Position numbers and translations under genes: made by a program. 64,000 bases of DNA from JANSWY01 sp965243755 (GTDB lineage: Bacteria > Bacteroidota > Bacteroidia > Cytophagales > Cyclobacteriaceae). The stretch spans positions 62,001 through 126,000 of the forward strand of contig CBDEVW010000003.1 of assembly GCA_965243755.1 (NCBI GenBank), in the 5' to 3' direction. This document shows, piece after piece, positions 1-9,073 of the stretch; position 1 is the first letter of the stretch; each line of letters starts with the position of its first letter. The notes beneath the pieces are model-generated. The model saw only the letters and a program-made list of their open reading frames with translations. It did not search any database and had not been told where the DNA came from.

Positions 1-2
1 TA

Positions 3-383
3 GGATTCGAAATGCTGGTGATCCCACATAACCCCATGTACTTTGGTGCCGGTTTCTTTATCGTGTTGATCGTTTTATTTGGCCGATGGGTCAGTGTTTT
101 CATACCGATTAAGTTAATGTCAACCCTAAAGAACTTCGACAATGCTACGGTTTCTGTGCTTACCTGGGGAGCCCTGCGTGGTGGTCTTCCGGTAGCGTTC
201 ACCTTGTCCCTCAATGACTTTCCCGGAAAGGAAATCATCATCACGTTCACCTATGTGGTAGTAGTTTGTTCTGTTCTTTATCAGGGCTTCACCCTCGATC
301 CATTGATGCGGATGTATCACCAAAAAAATTTTAGCATGACCAAATCCAAAAAAATGCCGCAGAAACTCAATCAGGCGGCATAG
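3..383 (+). CDS. Cation:proton antiporter (CPA1/NhaP type), C-terminal part
   Basis: This is the last 126 residues of a membrane protein; the reading frame is open to the left edge, so the start lies outside the window. It has hydrophobic segments at about visible residues 10-30 and 75-95, and a conserved-looking stretch WGALRGGLPVAFTLSL. The WGGLRG-type motif is typical of the last transmembrane helices of CPA1 Na+/H+ exchangers, which swap cytoplasmic Na+ (or K+) for external protons. The short basic tail (KSKKMPQKLNQAA) would be cytoplasmic. A second, unrelated antiporter (NhaC type) lies near 46-47.6 kb. Family assignment is good; the transported ion is not shown. Confidence 0.8.
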   Translation, partial: GFEMLVIPHNPMYFGAGFFIVLIVLFGRWVSVFIPIKLMSTLKNFDNATVSVLTWGALRGGLPVAFTLSLNDFPGKEIIITFTYVVVVCSVLYQGFTLDPLMRMYHQKNFSMTKSKKMPQKLNQAA

Positions 384-398
384 GTCAGGTTACCTATG
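379..398 (+). terminator. Stem-loop at the antiporter stop codon
   Basis: CATAGGT and ACCTATG form a perfect 7-bp stem with a 6-nt loop, and the stem includes the TAG stop of the antiporter gene. No U-tract follows, so this is only a weak candidate for an intrinsic terminator or 3'-end stabiliser. Confidence 0.3.
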
Positions 399-486
399 AA
401 TGAATGTTAGTAGCTCAATGGTTCAAGTAATTTCGACCTCCAAATCTTGAAATAATACAATTAAAATTCAAAGATTTAACGTGGGC

Positions 487-550
487 TGCCTACAGTGTGC
501 CTACGGAGTGCCTACAGTGTGAGTACACAGTGACCGTATTCCCGGGAATA
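487..550. repeat. Three 11-bp tandem repeats followed by a 14-bp palindrome
   Basis: The 315-bp gap between the antiporter and mogA has no supported gene. It holds TGCCTACAGTG (487-497), TGCCTACGGAG (498-508) and TGCCTACAGTG (509-519) head to tail, then a degenerate fourth copy to 532. Directly after comes the perfect palindrome TATTCCCGGGAATA (537-550). The 11-bp period is close to one DNA turn, which would suit protein binding on one face, but no regulator is identified. The flanking genes face each other, so this is the 3' side of both. Confidence 0.5.
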
Positions 551-697
551 TTACTTCTGTACAATTTTCAATTTTAAGGCTTATTGACTTAAGTTCCTCG
601 TCACGCCTTCAATCATTGCATACAAATGATTGTTTGATGATTGATCAACAAGAGTAGAATTTAGCAAATTGAGTCGTCTAAATTAAAGACCCTAAAT

Positions 698-1222
698 TCA
701 ACCACCCGGCCTAAATGCCTTAATGACTTTTTCATTGACCTCCAGGTATGGTCCTTCTATTAAATCAATACAATATGGAATAGCCGGGAAGACTGCTTCC
801 AGGCATTGTTGAATTGCTTTTGGTTTCCCTGGCAGGTTTACAATCAACGTATTGCCGCGAATGCCTGCAGTTTGTCGGGAGAGAATCGCAGTGGGCACGT
901 ATTGCAAACTGACCTGTCTCATCAGTTCGCCAAATCCCGGCATCATTTTCTCGCAAACTGCTTCTGTTGCTTCGGGCGTAACGTCTCTTTTTGCAGGCCC
1001 TGTACCCCCTGTGGTGACTACAAGACAGCATCGATCAACGTCCGCCATCTGTTTCATTGCTGTTTCTAACTGATCCTGTTCATCTGGAATCACCTTGTAA
1101 ACGGGTTCCCATTCCGACAATAGATACTCTCCCAACACACGATTGACTTCTTTGCCGGGAAGATCTTCATAGATTCCCTTGCTTGCCCGGTCTGATACAT
1201 TGATTATTCCAATTTTGATCAT
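698..1222 (-). CDS. mogA: Molybdopterin adenylyltransferase (MogA/MoaB family)
   Basis: This 174-residue cytoplasmic protein activates molybdopterin by adenylylation before molybdenum insertion during molybdenum cofactor synthesis. Family motifs are visible in order: TTGGTGP (70-76), DVTPEAT (80-86), PGFGELMR (95-102), LSR (114-116) and NLPGKP (129-134). Length and start (ATG at 1222) fit the family. The gene stands alone on the minus strand. A molybdenum enzyme (sulfite-oxidase family, 7700-8923) lies 6 kb away, a likely user of the cofactor. MoaB and MogA cannot be separated reliably by eye; MogA is preferred because the glycine-rich and PGKP motifs are complete. Confidence 0.88.
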   Translation of the reverse strand: MIKIGIINVSDRASKGIYEDLPGKEVNRVLGEYLLSEWEPVYKVIPDEQDQLETAMKQMADVDRCCLVVTTGGTGPAKRDVTPEATEAVCEKMMPGFGELMRQVSLQYVPTAILSRQTAGIRGNTLIVNLPGKPKAIQQCLEAVFPAIPYCIDLIEGPYLEVNEKVIKAFRPGG

Positions 1223-1360
1223 GCTTCAAAAAAAATTTAGGGCAAATCAATACCACTCTTCTTAATTCACCAACCAATTGCAACAAAATATAATCAAATC
1301 ACTGGGGGGGCATTTCGTCCAATAGATGGTCCTATAAGTAAACCAAATCAGGAGACAGCA

Positions 1361-1504
1361 ATGATAAATACCAATTCATTAAATTTCATTAGATTTGTGA
1401 ATTCTTCTCAGACCAAACCCAATCACTTAAGCTGTTATTGCGGAACTCAGGATAAACAGTACCAGGGTGTGCTGCATCGGGAACAGACTAACGAATGCTT
1501 GTGA
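1361..1504 (+). CDS. Possible 47-residue leader peptide or spurious small ORF
   Basis: An ATG at 1361 preceded by AGGAG (a Shine-Dalgarno-like run with 6-nt spacing) opens a 47-codon frame whose TGA overlaps the first 10 bases of the large T9SS cargo gene at 1495. The peptide contains a CYC motif and has no recognised relatives. The overlap would allow translational coupling. Because Bacteroidota rarely depend on Shine-Dalgarno pairing and the peptide has no domain, this may be chance. Confidence 0.2.
   Translation: MINTNSLNFIRFVNSSQTKPNHLSCYCGTQDKQYQGVLHREQTNECL
1390..1397 (+). promoter_or_regulatory. Candidate -7 promoter element (TAGATTTG)
   Basis: TAGATTTG matches the Bacteroidota -7 consensus TAnnTTTG and lies 98 bp upstream of the large secreted protein at 1495. 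No clear -33 TTG is seen at the expected distance, so support is limited. The rest of this 272-bp gap holds a run of seven G (1304-1310) and a short reading frame at 1361-1504. Confidence 0.3.
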
Positions 1505-4500
1505 AAAAGGAAATAATCACAATGATGGCCAGTTCGGTCATACTTACATACATTTGGCATCATCACTTTTCTATTCAGGATAAAATACCAATCTATTCAG
1601 ATACTAAAATTGAATCGCTGGATAAACGATCCAGAATGGATCTGGCAATGAAGCAGGAGTTTGAAAGAACCAAAGATCCAAAACTTGGTTTCATTCCAAA
1701 GGACAAACTTTACAAGGCATATCAGATCGCTGAGCAAAAGAGAGCATCAAAATCGTCTGGTTATTCCAATAAAGCAGCAATCACTGGTATAGAATGGAAA
1801 GAAAGGGGCCCTTCCAACCTCGGAGGCCGCACCAGGGCCATCTTGATTGACCCAAATGACGTTACCAACAAAACCATATTTGCTGCTGCCGTAAGTGGTG
1901 GTCTTTGGAAAACTACTGACATTACTAAAGAGAACCCTGACTGGACCTCCGTAGATGATTTCCTGGACAATATGGCCATTACTACAATTGCTTATGACCC
2001 ATCCAACACCAACACAATGTATATAGGATCCGGTGAGGGATTCTTTAATGTAGATGCCGTTCAGGGCAATGGGATTTGGAAATCGACCGATGGTGGAGAT
2101 ACATGGTCCCAACTGAGCAGCACTGTAACGACCAACTATTCAACGTGTGCAGGAACTGGTGATTGCAACTTCCTTTATGTCAATAAGATTGTAGTAACCA
2201 GTTCAGGAACGATCCTGGCGGCAACAAGAGGTCAGTATACGAATAGAGGAGGTATCATGAGATCCACTGATGGTGGCGCTACATGGACCAAGGTTTTAAC
2301 CGGTCTGAGTGGTACAAACTCGTGTTCGGGGGGTGCTAATTATCGGCAATGGGCTTCTGATATCGAAATTGCTGCAGACGGTGATATCTATGCGAGCCTT
2401 GGGATCTTTGACAATAATGGAATCTGGAAATCAACAGACGATGGAGCAAGCTGGGGATCGGCCATATACACCTCTGCTTGTACAGAACAACGCATCGAAC
2501 TGGCAGTGGCTCCTGGCAACTCAGAATATATTTATGCCCTGGTTCAGGAAAATGACGCTTCCATTAATAAAATAATGAGAAGTACCAATGGAGGCACCTC
2601 ATGGTCCACCTTGACCAATCCTAATTGGTATGATCAGAATTGTTCCACTCCTTCGACAGACTTTACCCGGGGACAAGCCTGGTATGATTTGGCAATTGCC
2701 GTTGACCCGAATGACGAAGAGACAGTTATCATAGGAGGAATTGATTTGCTCAGAACCACCAACGGAGGAACCAGTTGGACACAACTAACCAATTGGAATG
2801 GCGGTTGCGACTACCCTGAAGTACATGCTGATCAACATACCATTGTATTTCAGGATGGAAGCTCTGATGTCATCTACTTTGGCAATGACGGAGGAATCTA
2901 TGTGACGGAAAATGGAAGTGCCACTTCTCCTACCTTTTCGAGAAAAGAATCCGGTTATGTTACAGCTCAATTCTATGCAGTAGCCATGAACCCCACCGCT
3001 AAATCACCGAATTTCATTGGTGGAACGCAGGACAATGGCAGCACCAAAATCACCGAACTTGGTTTGGCTTCAATTGTAGAAGTAACCGGGGGTGATGGCG
3101 GATTCGCACACATCGATCAGGACAATGCCAATTATCAATTTACTGCCTACACCAATTTAACACTTTACAGGTCAGATGACGGAGGTTTAACCTTCACCAA
3201 CCTGATATCGAATTCCAGCGGTTCATTCATTAACCCCTCAGATCTGGCTGATACAGATAATAACATGTACGGAGGATTCGATCCCGGTACGTACTTCTAT
3301 TCTCCAAACATTGAAGCTGCATCACCAAATTTTTACTCCAGTGGGGCAATAACCGAATTTAACAGCGGCCAAGTGACTCATGTATCCGCTTCTCCAAACA
3401 CCTCCGAAAGAGTATTCTTCGGACTTGATAACGGGCGTGTTGTCAGAGTGGATAATGCCGCTTCCACAAGGTCTGTTACAAACATCACAGGAAGTAGCTT
3501 TCCCTCTGGTTCCGTGTCTTGTGTCGCCATTGAATCAGGTGATGATAACCATTTATTAGTTACCTTTTCTAACTATGGCGTTACAAGTGTTTGGGAAACA
3601 ACTGACGGAGGCACCAACTGGACCGATGTAGAAGGAGATTTACCCGATATGCCAGTAAGATGGGCACTGTTCAACCCAAACAATTCAGATCAGGCCATCA
3701 TTGCCACGGAATTGGGCGTCTGGTCCACAGATAACCTCAATGGTGCCTCAACAGTGTGGGAACCATCAAATGATGGACTTGCTAATGTCAGAACAGATAT
3801 GCTACAAATCAGGTCAAGTGATAACCTGGTAGTAGCGGCCACTCATGGTCGGGGCTTATTTACCAGTGACATTTTCACCACTGCAGACGCAGATTTTACT
3901 GCTGACAGAAACACCATCTATGCAGAAGCCAGTATCAATTTTAGTGACGCTTCTTATCAGGCTACCAGCTGGGCGTGGGATTTTGGTGACGGAGGTACAT
4001 CTACTGAAGAAAACCCAAGTCATACTTTCATGAGATCTGGAAAGTATACGGTTAGTCTGACAATCAACAGTGGCGCTGATACGGAGACTAAAACGGAATT
4101 CATTCATGTATTACCCAATGTCGCCACCCCATTTGCGACCTCCGATGGTGGTGATTTCGAAAGCAATGAAAACTATTTTGGCTCTGATGACCTCACTGGT
4201 GGGATCAATCTGTGGGAAAGAGGAACACCTGGAAATGCACTAACCACCGTAAATTCAGGCACCAATACCTGGAAAACAGGATTGAGTTCCGATATCACCC
4301 AGGCGGATTATTCTTGTGCCTTATTTTCTCCAAATTTCAACTTTTCATCGGCAGGCACTTACACGCTAAGCTTCAGAAAAAGTATGGAGAGTGCCTATAC
4401 CAACGCCCCTATTGGAGTGCAAGTCCAGTATTCTACGGACAATGGAGAAAACTGGACCAGATTGGGAACAGATGATGGAAGTGGAACCAACTGGTATGAC

Positions 4501-6387
4501 AAGGGGCCAAATTCAGCAGATAACATTGAGACGAACGTTGTTTTTGACCGATATGGTTTCAATAGTACTTATTCAAATCAGGTGACGAGCTTTGATGTAT
4601 CCTCTTTGGCAGGTAATGCCACCGTTGCTTTTAGGGTAGTGCTCTATGTCAATGGTGGGTACGGTGCTGGTTATAATGTAGACGGATTCATGATTGATGA
4701 TTTTGAAATATCAGGCCCCTCCAATGAAGCCAATGTCAACATCACCGAGAATGCCCCTGGTACAGCACTTTCATTGGATGGTACTGATGACTATGTCACA
4801 CTATCCAATCTTACCATCAACGAATCTTTCACTGCGGAGATGTGGGTAAACCCAACATCTACTGCCGATGGTCAAACGATTTTGGCAAAACATGACCTCT
4901 CTGGTGGAGACATTTTCAAGATTGGATACAATAACGGAGGTGTGGAGGTAGATATTCGTGGCACTACGACCTCAGGTGGATCCAAAACTACAGGGATTCA
5001 ACATCTGGCCGTAACGGTTAACAAAATAACAGGGACCACCTCAGAAGTTACGGTCTACCGGGATGGAGAACAGTTGTTTCAAAATACAATCAATGCTGTG
5101 ATAGGAGATCCTGATGGTTTGGACTGGGTCATTGGTCAGGATTGGGATGGTGTAGGTGTACCTTCAGATTACTTTTCGGGTGAAGTAGACGAACTTAGAA
5201 TCTGGAACTCAGTTCGAACTGAGGCTGAAATCAGAGCCAATAATTTTCTCATAGTTGATGGTTTAGACACCAACCTCATTGGATACTGGCAGTTTAATGA
5301 AACCTCAGGAACAACCACTACTAATAATATTACCAGTAACAGCGGGTTATTGACAAACACTACCTGGAGCACCTCAAAAGCACCTGTTGGGAGTGGAAGC
5401 AGTTACTCAGCAACCATATCCGCAGATGGGTCCACTACTTTTGGGGATATTCTTGACATCAACTTCAGTGGTGTTTCCGGCTCATTCGACGTGTATGTAT
5501 TCGAGGTAGAAAACACACCTATAGGTACACAGCCAGAGGACGAGTATTCTGTCAATGAATCAATCAAAAATCCGTACTTTGTGATCAATGCCTACGGAAC
5601 CGGAACATTTACCGGTGCATCATTAACCTATACATATGGAGGAAGCGCATTCACTGAATCCAATCCTGCGAATGTATATCTGTTAAAAAGAGACAGTAAA
5701 TCCAATGGTTCCTGGTCAACGGCCATTGCAGCTGCATCGGTCAATAACGGTACAGGAGAAGCTGTATTTAATAACATCACTTCATTTAGTCAAACCGTGT
5801 TGGCGACCGGGGATAGCTTTTTGCCTGTTACCTGGAATTATTTCAAAGGGAACAGGGTCAACAACATCAATCAACTTGAATGGCAAACCGCTACCGAATT
5901 GAATTGTCAGAAGTTTGAAGTTTTAAGGAGCTATGATGGTTCCAATTGGGAAAAAGTTGGACACGTAATGTCAGCAGCCAAGAATGGAAACTCCAATGAA
6001 GCGCTGACCTATACCTTTAATGATGATGCATTCAACGATTCTGAAATCATTTACTACAAGCTTCGGCAAATTGATTATGATGGTCAATATGACTTTAGTG
6101 AAGTCATCTTTATCGATCATTCTATGTTCGCTCAAAGGAATTTGGAAATCTATCCAAATCCTGTGATTGAGAACATTCATTTGACCCTGGAAACTCCTGC
6201 AAGTGAAAGACTACAATATGAAATCATAACGATGAATGGAAACATTATCCGATCCAACATACTGGAGGCATCAATGGGCATTAATCAAACCGTAATTCCT
6301 GCTACTGATCTCAACCGAGGCATGTACTTACTTCGTGTGTCCGGTCAAAATTTTGAATGTGTCAAAAGGTTTCTGATTAGTCGTTAG
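1495..6387 (+). CDS. Giant secreted BNR-repeat/PKD/LamG protein with T9SS sorting domain
   Basis: A 1630-residue protein predicted to be exported by Sec and then carried across the outer membrane by the type IX secretion system. It has an N-terminal hydrophobic signal (about 8-22); at least seven BNR/sortilin-type repeats of the form STDGGxTW spread over residues 130-760, suggesting beta-propellers; a PKD domain (about 799-880, WDFGDGG); a jelly-roll/MAM-like region (about 890-1080); a LamG/concanavalin-like domain (about 1090-1280, LSLDGTDDYV); and a C-terminal type A T9SS domain from about 1547 (LEIYPNPV ... RGMYLLRVSG). Such proteins are often surface adhesins or glycan-acting enzymes, but no catalytic residues were identified. 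The stop overlaps the convergent gene at 6377 by 11 bp. Confidence 0.88.
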   Translation: MLVKKEIITMMASSVILTYIWHHHFSIQDKIPIYSDTKIESLDKRSRMDLAMKQEFERTKDPKLGFIPKDKLYKAYQIAEQKRASKSSGYSNKAAITGIEWKERGPSNLGGRTRAILIDPNDVTNKTIFAAAVSGGLWKTTDITKENPDWTSVDDFLDNMAITTIAYDPSNTNTMYIGSGEGFFNVDAVQGNGIWKSTDGGDTWSQLSSTVTTNYSTCAGTGDCNFLYVNKIVVTSSGTILAATRGQYTNRGGIMRSTDGGATWTKVLTGLSGTNSCSGGANYRQWASDIEIAADGDIYASLGIFDNNGIWKSTDDGASWGSAIYTSACTEQRIELAVAPGNSEYIYALVQENDASINKIMRSTNGGTSWSTLTNPNWYDQNCSTPSTDFTRGQAWYDLAIAVDPNDEETVIIGGIDLLRTTNGGTSWTQLTNWNGGCDYPEVHADQHTIVFQDGSSDVIYFGNDGGIYVTENGSATSPTFSRKESGYVTAQFYAVAMNPTAKSPNFIGGTQDNGSTKITELGLASIVEVTGGDGGFAHIDQDNANYQFTAYTNLTLYRSDDGGLTFTNLISNSSGSFINPSDLADTDNNMYGGFDPGTYFYSPNIEAASPNFYSSGAITEFNSGQVTHVSASPNTSERVFFGLDNGRVVRVDNAASTRSVTNITGSSFPSGSVSCVAIESGDDNHLLVTFSNYGVTSVWETTDGGTNWTDVEGDLPDMPVRWALFNPNNSDQAIIATELGVWSTDNLNGASTVWEPSNDGLANVRTDMLQIRSSDNLVVAATHGRGLFTSDIFTTADADFTADRNTIYAEASINFSDASYQATSWAWDFGDGGTSTEENPSHTFMRSGKYTVSLTINSGADTETKTEFIHVLPNVATPFATSDGGDFESNENYFGSDDLTGGINLWERGTPGNALTTVNSGTNTWKTGLSSDITQADYSCALFSPNFNFSSAGTYTLSFRKSMESAYTNAPIGVQVQYSTDNGENWTRLGTDDGSGTNWYDKGPNSADNIETNVVFDRYGFNSTYSNQVTSFDVSSLAGNATVAFRVVLYVNGGYGAGYNVDGFMIDDFEISGPSNEANVNITENAPGTALSLDGTDDYVTLSNLTINESFTAEMWVNPTSTADGQTILAKHDLSGGDIFKIGYNNGGVEVDIRGTTTSGGSKTTGIQHLAVTVNKITGTTSEVTVYRDGEQLFQNTINAVIGDPDGLDWVIGQDWDGVGVPSDYFSGEVDELRIWNSVRTEAEIRANNFLIVDGLDTNLIGYWQFNETSGTTTTNNITSNSGLLTNTTWSTSKAPVGSGSSYSATISADGSTTFGDILDINFSGVSGSFDVYVFEVENTPIGTQPEDEYSVNESIKNPYFVINAYGTGTFTGASLTYTYGGSAFTESNPANVYLLKRDSKSNGSWSTAIAAASVNNGTGEAVFNNITSFSQTVLATGDSFLPVTWNYFKGNRVNNINQLEWQTATELNCQKFEVLRSYDGSNWEKVGHVMSAAKNGNSNEALTYTFNDDAFNDSEIIYYKLRQIDYDGQYDFSEVIFIDHSMFAQRNLEIYPNPVIENIHLTLETPASERLQYEIITMNGNIIRSNILEASMGINQTVIPATDLNRGMYLLRVSGQNFECVKRFLISR

Positions 6388-7261
6388 ACTTCAATTTCCC
6401 AAAACCATGGACAAGTTGTTTCCAAAAGGTTTTGGGGAATCTTTCCAAACCAGGAAAACCCAATTTTATATTTTGTCCATCTTTTGGTATATAGTTGGTC
6501 CCAAAGAGATAGTCCCACAAACTCAGGGAGATTCCAAAGTTAACACCATAAGGCCGCTCTTTAGGTAAATGCATGGCATGGTGCCATATGTGCATTTGTG
6601 GATTGTTGAATACATATTTCAAGGGACCCAATGGTACTTTAATATTGCTGTGATTAAAATGTCCAATGGCTAAAGTAAAAATGTGAATAATGAAAAAATC
6701 CCTTAACCCAATGCCAATCAGTGCCAGAGGGATGTATTCTAAAGTTCGATAAACGACATTCTCCATCCAGTGATACCGAAGATGAGCCGCAAATCCCATC
6801 TCCTCTACAGAATGATGTACTTTATGAAATTCCCACAACCGGGGTACCCTGTGCAATAGTCTATGGGTCCACCATTGTACAAAATCTCTCACCACAAACC
6901 CAACCAGCAAATGTGCCCAGGTTGGCCAACTCATTACTTCAAACGCCACAAGGTTTCTAATACCAATAGCTGCCAGTGCGTCCTGAAATGCATTTACTAC
7001 CACATTGGAAGCTGCATTGTACACCACAAGCGAAAACAGGAAGAAATTGAAAAACATGTAGAAAAAGTCTAACCAGAAGTCCTTTCTAAATTTCCTTTGA
7101 TCTGGTCTCCAGGGCTTCACAATTTCAAGCAGGAAGAAAAAAGCCGAGATTCCAATCAACCAGTAGAAGTAATTATGCCAGGATGGGTTGGTAATTTCTT
7201 CCCACAGGTATCGTGCATAGCCAATATAGCCTTCCTTGATTATGTTCCAGTACTTTTCCAT
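6377..7261 (-). CDS. Sterol desaturase / fatty acid hydroxylase family membrane protein
   Basis: A 294-residue polytopic inner-membrane protein of the diiron fatty-acid-hydroxylase superfamily, which hydroxylates or desaturates lipids using O2. The histidine clusters that bind the two irons are visible: HRLLH (133-137), HKVHH (146-150), HFNH (201-204) and HIWHH plus H231 (224-231). The family's C-terminal NFG...WD.LFGT signature is at 241-255. It starts 4 bp after the cytochrome c stop, so it is probably co-transcribed with the sulfite-oxidase/cytochrome pair. The substrate cannot be read from sequence; carotenoid, sterol-like or fatty acyl substrates are all possible. Confidence 0.85.
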   Translation of the reverse strand: MEKYWNIIKEGYIGYARYLWEEITNPSWHNYFYWLIGISAFFFLLEIVKPWRPDQRKFRKDFWLDFFYMFFNFFLFSLVVYNAASNVVVNAFQDALAAIGIRNLVAFEVMSWPTWAHLLVGFVVRDFVQWWTHRLLHRVPRLWEFHKVHHSVEEMGFAAHLRYHWMENVVYRTLEYIPLALIGIGLRDFFIIHIFTLAIGHFNHSNIKVPLGPLKYVFNNPQMHIWHHAMHLPKERPYGVNFGISLSLWDYLFGTNYIPKDGQNIKLGFPGLERFPKTFWKQLVHGFGKLKSND

Positions 7262-7265
7262 TCTA

Positions 7266-7703
7266 TCACTTTATTTCGTACCATTCAATATTACTGAGCG
7301 CTTCTCTCCTTCCCTTTTTCACCGGTGCATAATTTTTTTCCAGATAATCCAGAATGGCTTGTTCCTGTTCTCCCAGATCCCACAGGTTTTGGGTTTGCTG
7401 CATCCACCGGATCATGTTTAGCCACCCTTCTCTTGTAGCCCTGTTTTGAGTAATCAACCTGGCTGAATGACAGACAGTGCAATTAGTTGCCACCAAATCC
7501 TTCCCTTCACCATCCACAAGACCATCTCCCCTCACTTCAAGTGTGTCCATTTCATTGGATATAACAATTGGACCAGGAATAGGTTCATAAAGGTGTAAGA
7601 AGACGGTGGCTGCAGCCACCAAAAACAAAATGGCCAACATTCCATAAACTACACTAAGCAACCTTTCCATGATGACTATTAGCCTCTCCCTCTCATTCAT
7701 CAT
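7266..7703 (-). CDS. Membrane-anchored monohaem cytochrome c, partner of sulfite dehydrogenase
   Basis: A 145-residue protein with one N-terminal membrane anchor (about 15-37) and a single haem c site CTVCH (C75, C78, H79). The downstream helix carries NMIRWMQ, with methionines suited to be the distal ligand. The ATG overlaps the TGA of the upstream molybdoenzyme gene by 4 bp (ATGA), which indicates translational coupling and points to it as the electron acceptor, as SorB is for SorA in sulfite dehydrogenase. It would act on the periplasmic face of the inner membrane. The partnership is inferred from the gene arrangement. Confidence 0.8.
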   Translation of the reverse strand: MMNERERLIVIMERLLSVVYGMLAILFLVAAATVFLHLYEPIPGPIVISNEMDTLEVRGDGLVDGEGKDLVATNCTVCHSARLITQNRATREGWLNMIRWMQQTQNLWDLGEQEQAILDYLEKNYAPVKKGRREALSNIEWYEIK

Positions 7704-8923
7704 ACCACCTTTATTGCGATTCTATGACAAGCATTATTGAGGTATCCTTTTGGATTCCATCCCGGCAGGACCATCGGCTGTTGCTTTCCTTCTTCATTTG
7801 TAGCTCTGGCCCATACTTCATAATATCCTCTGGAAGGAAACTTAATGCGTTTACTAAAATGTTGCCATGCGAGTCGGTTCACAGGCTTTTTCACTTCACA
7901 TGATTGCCAGCTGGCTCCAAAGTCAATAGAGATGTCTACTGCACTGACCTCCAGTTCTCCAGCCCAGGCATGTCCCCGGATCTCCAGTTCATCCCCTGAT
8001 TGAAGAATACCTCCACTTTTGGGGTAAGTGATCAGTGATTTTACAGGCATTGATTCGATTATACACATGTTATCATCTTCTACTTCAGCCCCGGGAGCCA
8101 CAGGTTCACAAGGTATACGGTAAGCCTTACCGGTCATTTTTACACCATCATGAACCTTATTCCTTACAACCAACTTATTGACCCATTTGCCTGAAGCGGA
8201 AGCTGGATATCCACCTGCCACTAACCGCAACGGGAATCCATGAGCTACTGGAATTGGTTCACCATTCATTTCATAGGCCAAAAGCGTTTCATCCTGCAGG
8301 GCTTTTGAAAGCGGAATGCCTCTGGATATGGGACTTTTACCAGGGTCACCACTCAAATGCTTATCCGATCCGTAATAGCCAATGTAAACGGCTGTATCAT
8401 CTATACCCACATCTTCAAGCAAATCCCTCAACCTCAGTCCGGACCATCTGGCACAGGATACTGCTCCAAGGGTCCATTGATTGCCACTAGCAGGAGGGTT
8501 AAACTCCGATCGGCCATTTCCGGCACACTCAAGGGTGAGTTGGTAACTATATTTTTTAAACTTAGATTTTAATTCATCCAGCGTGTAGACTTTGTTCTTA
8601 ACGACACTTTCTCCGGTGATTTCTAAACGCCATTCTTTTTCATTGATCTCCTGAGGTATTAGCCCATTACAGCGTACGAACATTCGATCCGCAGGTGTCA
8701 CTTCATGATCCAGCAAATGTGCGGCTGCTTCCATATTTAGCGGACGGTCATTTAACAGCACCATCTCAGGATGTTTATTATAGCGCTTGTAAGGATCCTG
8801 AGGTTCAAGGAGCAGTGGCAAATAACCCTCTGGCATACTAGCAGCATAAACGATATCTGCTCCAACCATGGTAGAAAGGGTTGCCAATGACAATTTCTTA
8901 ATAAATTTTCTTCTTGCCTTCAC
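7700..8923 (-). CDS. Sulfite oxidase family molybdopterin enzyme, Tat-exported
   Basis: A 407-residue oxidoreductase with an N-terminal twin-arginine type signal (RRKFIKK then a hydrophobic run to about 28), predicted to be periplasmic. The molybdopterin domain contains LECAGN with the expected Mo-ligand Cys at about 133. A Mo-co dimerisation domain of immunoglobulin type occupies about 280-400 and ends in the typical WNPKGYLNNACHRI. It probably oxidises sulfite to sulfate and passes electrons to the cytochrome c encoded next. The start is GTG at 8923, since an in-frame stop lies 12 bp upstream and the Tat signal begins at once. SorA is the closest named match, but other sulfite-oxidase-family substrates are possible. 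Confidence 0.85.
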   Translation of the reverse strand: MKARRKFIKKLSLATLSTMVGADIVYAASMPEGYLPLLLEPQDPYKRYNKHPEMVLLNDRPLNMEAAAHLLDHEVTPADRMFVRCNGLIPQEINEKEWRLEITGESVVKNKVYTLDELKSKFKKYSYQLTLECAGNGRSEFNPPASGNQWTLGAVSCARWSGLRLRDLLEDVGIDDTAVYIGYYGSDKHLSGDPGKSPISRGIPLSKALQDETLLAYEMNGEPIPVAHGFPLRLVAGGYPASASGKWVNKLVVRNKVHDGVKMTGKAYRIPCEPVAPGAEVEDDNMCIIESMPVKSLITYPKSGGILQSGDELEIRGHAWAGELEVSAVDISIDFGASWQSCEVKKPVNRLAWQHFSKRIKFPSRGYYEVWARATNEEGKQQPMVLPGWNPKGYLNNACHRIAIKVV

Positions 8924-9073
8924 GTACTGAATTCATTAAATTAAGTGAGCTCCTAAAATAATGAATAATTTGAGTCCTCTATGTATCATTAGTTACAATG
9001 TGTCATTTAGGATAATTTTTTGAATTTTTATTAATTTATTGTGATATTACTGCTCAATTACACCAACTACAAC

